Assembly (NCBI GenBank): GCA_036390755.1
Contig: DASWBH010000069.1
Span: 1 to 10,410 of the forward strand
Length of the DNA: 10,410 bases
Direction of reading: 5' to 3'
Source: DASVHS01 sp036390755
GTDB taxonomy: Bacteria; Acidobacteriota; Thermoanaerobaculia; Gp7-AA8
In this document: piece by piece, positions 1-5,375 of the stretch
Position numbering within the stretch: the first letter of the stretch is position 1
Layout of the letters: every line of letters starts with the position of its first letter
Made by a program: the position numbers and the translations under genes
Notes under the pieces: model-generated
Database searches by the model: none
The model's input: only the letters and a program-made list of their open reading frames with translations
Told to the model about the DNA's origin: nothing

Positions 1-172
1 CGCGGCAGACGCGCGAGATTTCTTCGCTGCGCAGCACAAGCCGTGGCTGCTCCTTCTCAACGCGAAGATGACGTTTCCGGAGAAGCGCGGATTCCGATTG
101 ATCTATGCAACGCAGAGCCGCGTCTTCTGGCCCGACGACGAAAACTATTGGCTCTACGAGCCGCTGCGCTAG
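1..172 (+). CDS. C-terminal end of an unrecognised protein (partial)
   Basis: An open frame enters from the left edge and stops at TAG 170-172, giving 56 codons. The tail is rich in aromatic residues (WLLL near the middle, then RVFWPDDENYWLYEPLR at the end) and has no motif I recognise. Codon choice and amino-acid composition look like a real high-GC gene, and the frame ends only 9 bp before the stop of the convergent oxidoreductase gene, as expected for a compact tail-to-tail junction. The other frames here encode Arg-rich shadow peptides. No function can be given without the upstream part. Confidence 0.6.
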   Translation, partial: AADARDFFAAQHKPWLLLLNAKMTFPEKRGFRLIYATQSRVFWPDDENYWLYEPLR

Positions 173-181
173 CGTAGTGCG

Positions 182-1150
182 CTAGAAGTCGACGAACGTT
201 CCGCCGCCCTCGCGCTGCACCTTCTCGTAGATGAACGCGGCGGCGGCGAGGTCCTCGATCGCGAGGCCGAGCGACTTGAAGAGCGTGATTTCGTCTCGCG
301 AGGTGCGCCCCTTCGCTGCTCCTGTCAGCAGCTCGCCGATCTCGCCTCGAATGTGATCGTCGGCGATCGCGCCTTCGCGCAGCGCCAAAAGGTAGTCGCC
401 CGATTCGTTGATCGTCGACTCGCGCCGGTCGACAAAGAGCGACGCTGCCGCCATCGCGGCGGAGTCGAGCTCGCGCGCGGTCGCGACGCTCGATCCGACC
501 GCGTTGATGTGCGTGCCGGGCGCGATCCATTCACGACGCAGCACCGGCTCCTTCGAGCTCGTCGCCGTCACGATGATGTCAGCATCCTTCACCGCTTCTT
601 CGACCGATCCGACGACTTCGGCATCGAGCTGCTCGGCGCGCGAGCGGCTGCGGCTGAACACGCGCACACGCTGGACGTTGCGCACTAGCGGAATCGCTTC
701 GAGGTGGCTGCGCGCCTGCACGCCGGCGCCGAGGATCGCGAGCGTCTTCGCGTCGGGCCGGGCCAGGAGCTTCGTCGCCACGGCGCTCACCGCCGCGGTG
801 CGAATCGCAGTGATCGCGGACGCATTGATGACCGCGAGCAACTGGCCGGTCTCGCCGCTGTGCAGCAACACCGCGCCCAGATGGGTGTCGAGTCCGCGGG
901 CCGGGTTGCCGGGATAGACGCAGACCTCTTTCAGTCCATAGAACGGCGTGCCTTCACCGCGGTAGGCCGGCATGAGTCCGAGGAAACCGGAGGCGCCGGG
1001 AGCGCGGATGACGGAGCGGAGGGGCTGATGAACGTTGCCGCGCGCGAGCGACGCCAGCGCCTGCTCCATGGCCTCGATGCACTCCTTCATCGTGAGAAGC
1101 GCCTCGACTTCCGCTTCGCTGACGACGAGCACGCGCACCGGGCTACTCAT
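182..1150 (-). CDS. Ornithine cyclodeaminase / mu-crystallin family NAD(P)-dependent oxidoreductase
   Basis: This 322-residue protein has the usual length and layout of the ornithine cyclodeaminase/mu-crystallin family. An N-terminal substrate-binding and dimer region is followed by a Rossmann domain with GAGVQA at residues 141-146. Positions that bind substrate or take part in catalysis in characterised family members have apparent counterparts here: R45, K74 in YGLKEV, R117 in AIRTAAVSA and D241 in LFVDRRE. Members include ornithine cyclodeaminase, L-alanine dehydrogenase, ketimine reductase and SbnB- or EutC-like enzymes, so the substrate cannot be assigned from this sequence. The ATG at 1148-1150 lies inside the end of the upstream cupin gene with an 8-bp overlap and no clear Shine-Dalgarno, which suggests translational coupling. 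The protein is probably cytoplasmic. Family confidence is high; substrate is unknown. Confidence 0.9.
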   Translation of the reverse strand: MSSPVRVLVVSEAEVEALLTMKECIEAMEQALASLARGNVHQPLRSVIRAPGASGFLGLMPAYRGEGTPFYGLKEVCVYPGNPARGLDTHLGAVLLHSGETGQLLAVINASAITAIRTAAVSAVATKLLARPDAKTLAILGAGVQARSHLEAIPLVRNVQRVRVFSRSRSRAEQLDAEVVGSVEEAVKDADIIVTATSSKEPVLRREWIAPGTHINAVGSSVATARELDSAAMAAASLFVDRRESTINESGDYLLALREGAIADDHIRGEIGELLTGAAKGRTSRDEITLFKSLGLAIEDLAAAAFIYEKVQREGGGTFVDF

Positions 1151-1505
1151 CGCGATGAACCGTCGACGGCGAAAACGCCGGAAGGCAGACTGCCATGTAC
1201 TCCGCGCCCTCGCTCGACGGCGTGGAGTACTGCACCCACTCGCCGCGCTGCGCGATGACCGCCTGACCGGCGTGGACGTCGATCGTGCCGTCGCGCGTGG
1301 CGACGCGCAGCGTGCCGCGCAGGACGACCGTGTATTCGTCGAACTCCGGCGTCTGGCCGGGCTCGATCCATCCGCCGGGAGAGTGCATCCGCGCCACGCT
1401 GACGCCGTCGGTCTTCGAGTTCACGCGGCCGACGTACTCCTCGATGATCTTCGGCTTGTTGCCCGCAGCGCGGACGATGGAGGGCTTGGCGATGTGAGTC
1501 GGCAT
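1143..1505 (-). CDS. Small single-domain cupin protein
   Basis: A 120-residue protein beginning MPTHIAKPSIV is a compact cupin beta-barrel. The region EPGQTPEFDEYTVVLRGTL (residues 48-66) sits where cupin motif 1 belongs, and the following DVHAGQAVIAQRGEW (76-90) where motif 2 belongs. The metal-binding HxH of motif 1 is absent, leaving acidic residues (E54, D56, E57), so canonical metal chemistry is doubtful; EutQ-type cupins are a known His-poor precedent. I chose the ATG at 1505 because the in-frame ATG at 1568 would translate the heptamer hairpin into a repetitive FILHPSS leader unlike any cupin N-terminus. The gene overlaps the downstream oxidoreductase by 8 bp, so the two are probably cotranscribed and may act on the same small molecule. 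That functional link is inference. Confidence 0.85.
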   Translation of the reverse strand: MPTHIAKPSIVRAAGNKPKIIEEYVGRVNSKTDGVSVARMHSPGGWIEPGQTPEFDEYTVVLRGTLRVATRDGTIDVHAGQAVIAQRGEWVQYSTPSSEGAEYMAVCLPAFSPSTVHRDE

Positions 1506-1517
1506 GGACACGGAAGT

Positions 1518-1593
1518 ATGAAGGATGAAGGATGAAGGATGAAGGATGAAGGTGGCGGTGGGATTCATCCTTCATCCTTCATCCCTCATCCTT
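1518..1593. repeat. Inverted ATGAAGG heptamer arrays forming a long hairpin
   Basis: Five perfect tandem copies of ATGAAGG occupy 1518-1552. After a loop of about 10 bases rich in G, the reverse complement follows at 1564-1593 as CCTTCAT-type units, one with a substitution (CCCTCAT). The arms can pair for about 30 bp. On the minus strand the stop codon of the DUF4186-type gene (1586-1588) lies within the right arm, so the hairpin fills most of the gap between that gene and the cupin gene. There is no following T-tract, so a standard intrinsic terminator is not supported. An mRNA-stabilising, attenuating or dispersed repeat role are all possible. Confidence 0.85.
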
Positions 1594-1936
1594 GTTTCCG
1601 CAGCCACTGAGCGAGCACCGCGAGGACGTACGCCCTCTCGTCCTCGGTCAAGTCGTGCCCCTTCGCAATCTCGTGCGTCTTCTCCAGGCATCCGCGGCAG
1701 CACGTGGCGGTCGCATGTTGCGCGACAAAGACCGGGTGATTGCGCCACGGAGTCTGGCGGCCGTCGTTGCGCGGCTCGGCCGGCGCGAGCCGCTCGTCGA
1801 TGATCTTCCGGGCCTGGTCGATGACGCGATCGATGCCCCAGGTCTCGAGATACGCGAGCTCGCGCCCCTGCAGATGGAAGCGCTGGCGGAACTTCGATGC
1901 TGCAAGTCGGTGAAATGCTCGCTCGATATCGATCAT
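1586..1936 (-). CDS. DUF4186-type small protein with conserved Cys/His cluster
   Basis: The 116-residue product starts MIDIERAFHRLAAS and contains the signature I associate with DUF4186: RLAPAEPRNDGRQTPWRNHP (residues 49-68), followed by VFVAQHATATCCRGCLEKTH (69-88). H67, H74, C79, C80, C83 and H88 are close together and could bind a metal, though this is inference from spacing. No signal peptide or membrane segment is visible, so it is probably cytoplasmic. The function of the family is not known to me. I chose the ATG at 1934-1936 because it is preceded by an AAGAG-like weak Shine-Dalgarno with 6-base spacing; the open frame that continues upstream to 2962 runs antisense to the secreted-protein gene and loses family resemblance. 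Its start is only 30 bp from the divergent gene at 1967. Confidence 0.85.
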   Translation of the reverse strand: MIDIERAFHRLAASKFRQRFHLQGRELAYLETWGIDRVIDQARKIIDERLAPAEPRNDGRQTPWRNHPVFVAQHATATCCRGCLEKTHEIAKGHDLTEDERAYVLAVLAQWLRKQG

Positions 1937-1966
1937 CTGGCACTCTTTTTGAGGCGCCGTGCGGCC

Positions 1967-2965
1967 ATGAACGTCCTGCTTGCCACAATTGCGCTGACCG
2001 CGGCCACGCTGATCCCCCTCAACGATCTCGGCAATCGCGAATACGGCTTTGGCTGGTTCGGCGGTCTCTGGGATGTACACAACACCGGCGACGTCACCAT
2101 TCCGGCCGACCACGCCGCAGCCGGACTGAATCAGGCTTCGCTGATTGTGCCGCGCGACTCCGCCGGCAATCCTGACCCGAACGGCAAAATCGTCTTCCTG
2201 TCGGTCGGCTATGGCAACACGGCGAAGACCTTCGATCAGTTCACCCAGATGGTCGCAGCCGATACGAACGTCAACCATGAGTCGCTGGTCGTCCTGAACG
2301 GCGCCGGCGATCACCTCGACTCGACGAAGTGGGAGCAGCCGTTCCAGCAGGTCTACGGCGACCTCGTCAACAAGGTGCTCGTTCCGGCCGGGGTGACCGA
2401 AGCGCAGGTGCAGGCCGTATGGATCCAGCAGATCAACGAGAACCCGTTCACGCCTCTGCCGATCCAGTACGCCGACTCCTATCTCGTCAAAGCCTCGGTC
2501 GCGAACACGCTCCGCGCGCTCAAGCAGCACTATCCGAACCTGGCGGTCGCGTATCTCTCCGATCCCGAGTACGGCGGCTACGACACCTCGCACACGCTCG
2601 GCGAGCCTTTCGCCTACGAAGATGGCTTCGTTCCCCGCTGGGTCGTCCTCGGACAGATCGAATTCATCCACAAAGGCGAGATGTGGGACCCGCGGATCGG
2701 CGATCTCAGCTACACGGAGGGAAAAGCTCCGTGGGCGACGTGGGGACCGTACATGTGGGCCGAGGGGACGATTCCGCGCTCGGACGGACTGACGTGGCAG
2801 CGCAGCGACTTCGAGAGCGACGGGTTCACGCTGTCGGACGCAGGCTCGAAGAAATCGGCGGGACTGCTGATGAACTTCATGCTGCACGAGCCGACCGCCT
2901 CGCACTGGTTCACGGTGACGACGACAACTCCGGCTCCGGCGCGGCATCGCTCGGTCCGGCACTGA
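1967..2965 (+). CDS. Secreted SGNH-hydrolase-like family protein, probable pseudoenzyme
   Basis: The 332-residue product begins with a hydrophobic stretch (MNVLLATIALTAATLIPL) that looks like a signal peptide. The body resembles a family of exported SGNH/GDSL-like proteins that I recall from environmental bacteria: VFLSVGYGN (76-84), VWIQQINENP (151-160), PNLAVAYLSDPEYGGYD (190-206), EPFAYEDGF (213-221), APWATWGPYMWAEG (254-267) and RSDGLTWQRSDFESDG (271-286). In relatives, as I remember them, the first block reads GMSN and the last DGTHPS; here they read GYGN and DGFTLS, so the nucleophile Ser and catalytic His both seem replaced. The ATG at 1967 has a TGAGG at 1950-1954 (12-base spacing). 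A TTG at 1949 would add MRRRAA and give a better charged n-region, so the start is uncertain. It probably leads the plus-strand operon. Confidence 0.75.
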   Translation: MNVLLATIALTAATLIPLNDLGNREYGFGWFGGLWDVHNTGDVTIPADHAAAGLNQASLIVPRDSAGNPDPNGKIVFLSVGYGNTAKTFDQFTQMVAADTNVNHESLVVLNGAGDHLDSTKWEQPFQQVYGDLVNKVLVPAGVTEAQVQAVWIQQINENPFTPLPIQYADSYLVKASVANTLRALKQHYPNLAVAYLSDPEYGGYDTSHTLGEPFAYEDGFVPRWVVLGQIEFIHKGEMWDPRIGDLSYTEGKAPWATWGPYMWAEGTIPRSDGLTWQRSDFESDGFTLSDAGSKKSAGLLMNFMLHEPTASHWFTVTTTTPAPARHRSVRH

Positions 2966-2991
2966 AGGCGCCGCGCTAAACTGCGCGCGAG

Positions 2992-4782
2992 TTGAACAAG
3001 CAACGGCTCGCGACGGCGCCGCTGACGGTTCCCGCGCTGATCGGGTTCGCGGCCGCGGTTCTCATCGCGCCGCTGCTGGTCGTCCTCAAGCCGCTGTTCC
3101 CGGTTCCCGGTCACGGGATCGGCCTCGTCTCCGTCATGCGATATCCGAAGGGATGGGACTACGCGGTCGTGGCGATTCTCTTTTTCGTCGCCGCCGCGGT
3201 AACGCTCATCGCCGCTTATTCATCGGGCCCTCACCCGCGCTTCGCGCTGCCCTCTCCCGCGCGCGGGAGAGGGCGGATCGGCGTCGTTTGCGTGCTGATG
3301 CTCATCGTCACGGCGGCGATCCTCCCCGCGCGCGACAACCCTTACGAGTTCGCCGACCCCTACCACGAAGGCGAGAATCTCTCGCCCGCATCGGTGATGC
3401 TCGCCGGTGGCCGCCCGTATCGCGATGTCTGGTTCATGCACGCAGTCGCCGCGGACGGCGGGCTCGATCTCCTCGTCCTCGGCGATCCGCCGTCGATCGT
3501 TCGCACGCGCCGCATGCGGGCGATCCTCAGCACAGCGACAGTCGCGTTTCTCGTCCCGATCGCGGCGGAGCTCTCGTCGACGTGGACGGGCGCGATCTGC
3601 GCCACGATCCTCTCGCTCTGCTCGATCGCGGCAGGACAGCTGCCGTCGACGCCGCATTTCCGATTGCTGCCGCTGCTTCTTGCGATCTGGCTCGCGCTGA
3701 TCGCGATTCGCACGCGGCGGGGCGCGTACGGAATCGCCGCGTGCGCGATCGCGTCAGCGGGCCTGGTCTGGAGTCTTGACGTCGGTCTCTTCGCCGTGGC
3801 CGGACTGGCCGGCTGGCTGATCGTCGCGCGACCATTCGATCGCAAGACGCTCGCGGCGTGTGCGGCTGCAATCGTGTTCACTGCACCGCTGCTCCTGCTG
3901 GCGTTGCGGGCAGACATCAGCCGCTTTTTTCGCGACTCATTCCTCCGCCTTCCCGAATGCTTCGACGCGATCTACTCACTGCCTGCGCCGCCGTTCGCGA
4001 TGACGTGGCCGTCGGTCCGCTACTACGTTCCGCCGATCGTCTACGGAGTCGTGTTCGCGCTCGCGATTCTCTACGGTGCGCGCGGCGAGCGTCAGCGTGC
4101 GAACGCGCTCCTGCTGCTCGCGATCACCGCGTTCTTCGAATTCCGCACGGCGGCCGGCCGTCACTCCTGGGGCCACCTCCGCTTCTCGCTTCCGCTGCTC
4201 GGCATCATGGTCGTCTGCTTCGCGATCGAGCCGCTGATCCGCTCGCGACGCGCCTCTCGCATCGCAGTCGGCGTCGCCATCGCGATCGCCGCGATCCCGT
4301 ACTTCGAAGTGATCGCGAACGCGAAGGCGCTCGGCAACTACTACTCGACATATCGCGAGCGGCTGCGCCCGAAGCCGGACACCGTCCCGTTCCCGCTGCC
4401 ACGCGCGCACGACCTCTTCACGTACCGGCAGGAGGCGGCGGAGCTCGGCGCGCTGTACCACTTCTCGCAGTCGATGCCGCCCGGCCCGATCTTCGATTAC
4501 TCGGGCGAGAAGTACCTCTACTACATGCTCGCCCGTCCGGCATCGACGCGATGCCACGACATCCCATACCTCTCCGATCCGGCCCTCGGCCGCGAGGCGA
4601 TGCACCAGCTCGAGCGCCGCCCGCCGGTGTTCGTCGTGGTCGCCGGCCATCCGACGCTCGCGAACATCGACGGCATCTCGAACGCGCAGCGCACGCCGCA
4701 GATCGCGCAGTGGATCGACGCGCACTACCCGCGGCGGATCAAAGTCGGCCGTTACACGGTCGGGTTACCATCAGCTCCATGA
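2992..4782 (+). CDS. Polytopic GT-C-like membrane glycosyltransferase / ArnT-PMT-like protein
   Basis: This 596-residue protein has about ten hydrophobic spans between residues 12 and 440, then a soluble C-terminal domain of about 150 residues. The first large loop holds DPYHEGE (122-128) and GRPYRDVWFMHA (140-151), a pattern like the acidic first extracytoplasmic loop of GT-C enzymes that use polyprenyl-phosphate sugars. The start is TTG at 2992: an in-frame TAA lies at 2977-2979, and starting at the next ATG would delete the first membrane span. Residues about 78-95 (GPHPRFALPSPARGRG) are encoded by a palindromic repeat, so this stretch is probably acquired sequence rather than family core. 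It lies 26 bp after the secreted-protein gene and overlaps the isomerase by ATGA. The donor and acceptor are unknown, and a non-enzymatic membrane protein cannot be excluded. Confidence 0.8.
   Translation: MNKQRLATAPLTVPALIGFAAAVLIAPLLVVLKPLFPVPGHGIGLVSVMRYPKGWDYAVVAILFFVAAAVTLIAAYSSGPHPRFALPSPARGRGRIGVVCVLMLIVTAAILPARDNPYEFADPYHEGENLSPASVMLAGGRPYRDVWFMHAVAADGGLDLLVLGDPPSIVRTRRMRAILSTATVAFLVPIAAELSSTWTGAICATILSLCSIAAGQLPSTPHFRLLPLLLAIWLALIAIRTRRGAYGIAACAIASAGLVWSLDVGLFAVAGLAGWLIVARPFDRKTLAACAAAIVFTAPLLLLALRADISRFFRDSFLRLPECFDAIYSLPAPPFAMTWPSVRYYVPPIVYGVVFALAILYGARGERQRANALLLLAITAFFEFRTAAGRHSWGHLRFSLPLLGIMVVCFAIEPLIRSRRASRIAVGVAIAIAAIPYFEVIANAKALGNYYSTYRERLRPKPDTVPFPLPRAHDLFTYRQEAAELGALYHFSQSMPPGPIFDYSGEKYLYYMLARPASTRCHDIPYLSDPALGREAMHQLERRPPVFVVVAGHPTLANIDGISNAQRTPQIAQWIDAHYPRRIKVGRYTVGLPSAP
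3225..3275. repeat. REP-like palindromic element inside a coding region (copy 1)
   Basis: The element starts with GGGCCCTCACCC (3225-3236), has a small GCGC-TTC-GCGC hairpin (3237-3247), and ends with a perfect 26-base palindrome at 3249-3274 whose core is CCCTCTCCCGC and its complement. It spans 51 bases, exactly 17 codons, and lies in frame in the GT-C-like gene between membrane spans 2 and 3. The same architecture recurs at 6800-6849. Repeats of this sort, with CCCTCTCCC...GGGAGAGGG stems and CCCTCACCC beside them, are familiar as dispersed REP-like sequences in many GC-rich bacteria. Confidence 0.85.
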
Positions 4783-5375
4783 GCTTCAGCCGCACGTACC
4801 TCGACGAGACGCAGGAAGTCGTCCGGCGCATCGACGCCGAAGCAGTCGACCGCCTCGCCGAAGCCCTCGGCCGCGTTCGCGACGCCGGCGGCCGGCTCTT
4901 CATCCTCGGAGTGGGCGGGTCGGCGGGTCACGCCAGTCACGCGGTGAACGACTTCCGCAAGATCTGCGGATTCGAGGCGTACACGCCGACCGACAACGTG
5001 TCCGAGCTGACGGCGCGCATCAACGACGACGGCTGGGAAGGCTGCCTCGTCGAATGGCTGAAGGGCTCGCGGATGCGCGGCAACGATGCGATCCTCATCT
5101 TCTCCGTCGGTGGCGGCAACGTCGAGAAGAACGTCTCGGTGAATCTCGTGCGCGCGATCGACGAGGCGCGCCGCGTCGGCGCGAAAGTGTTCGGGATCGT
5201 CGGCAAAGACGGCGGCTACACGAAGAAATCAGCCGACGAATGCGTCGTCATTCCGATCGTCTCGAATGAACGCATCACGCCGCACACCGAAGGGTTCGCC
5301 GCGGTGGTGTGGCACCTGCTCGTCAGTCACCCGGCGCTCAAGGTGACGCAGACGAAGTGGGAATCGGTGCGCTGA
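4779..5375 (+). CDS. SIS-domain sugar-phosphate isomerase, GmhA-like
   Basis: The 198-residue product is the size of D-sedoheptulose 7-phosphate isomerase (GmhA). It has the single-SIS fold signature: GVGGSAGHASHAVNDF (44-59), then ILIFSVGGGNVEKNVSVNL (105-123) where GmhA has its Ser-rich phosphate loop, and a C-terminal helix region with ITPHTEGFAAVVWHLLVSH (166-184). The phosphate loop differs from the common TSGNSxN form, so the substrate may differ from sedoheptulose 7-phosphate. The ATG at 4779 overlaps the TGA of the preceding membrane-protein gene (ATGA), implying coupled translation; the open frame continuing upstream to 3858 is a shadow. An HddC-like nucleotidyltransferase in the facing operon supports a heptose-type pathway. 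The last 38 bp overlap the convergent gene. Confidence 0.85.
   Translation: MSFSRTYLDETQEVVRRIDAEAVDRLAEALGRVRDAGGRLFILGVGGSAGHASHAVNDFRKICGFEAYTPTDNVSELTARINDDGWEGCLVEWLKGSRMRGNDAILIFSVGGGNVEKNVSVNLVRAIDEARRVGAKVFGIVGKDGGYTKKSADECVVIPIVSNERITPHTEGFAAVVWHLLVSHPALKVTQTKWESVR

Noticed and set aside
1506..1568. N-terminal extension of the cupin gene to the ATG at 1568
   Set aside because: It would translate the heptamer hairpin into a repetitive FILHPSS leader; the internal ATG at 1505 begins a normal cupin.
1518..1593. CRISPR array or intrinsic terminator at the heptamer repeats
   Set aside because: The repeats are 7 bases without spacers, so not CRISPR; the hairpin is not followed by a T-tract, so a standard terminator is not supported.
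1592..1966. Upstream extension of the secreted-protein frame on the plus strand
   Set aside because: It is antisense to the DUF4186-type gene, lacks family-like sequence, and would bury the signal peptide inside the protein.
1586..2962. A 458-codon minus-strand open frame antisense to the secreted protein gene
   Set aside because: Only its last 116 codons look like a protein (the DUF4186-type gene). The rest is low-quality sequence opposite a well-formed gene, explained by high GC content reducing stop codons.
3858..4778. Long plus-strand frame upstream of and in frame with the isomerase
   Set aside because: It is an Arg-rich shadow of the membrane-protein gene; the ATGA overlap at 4779-4782 gives a natural start.
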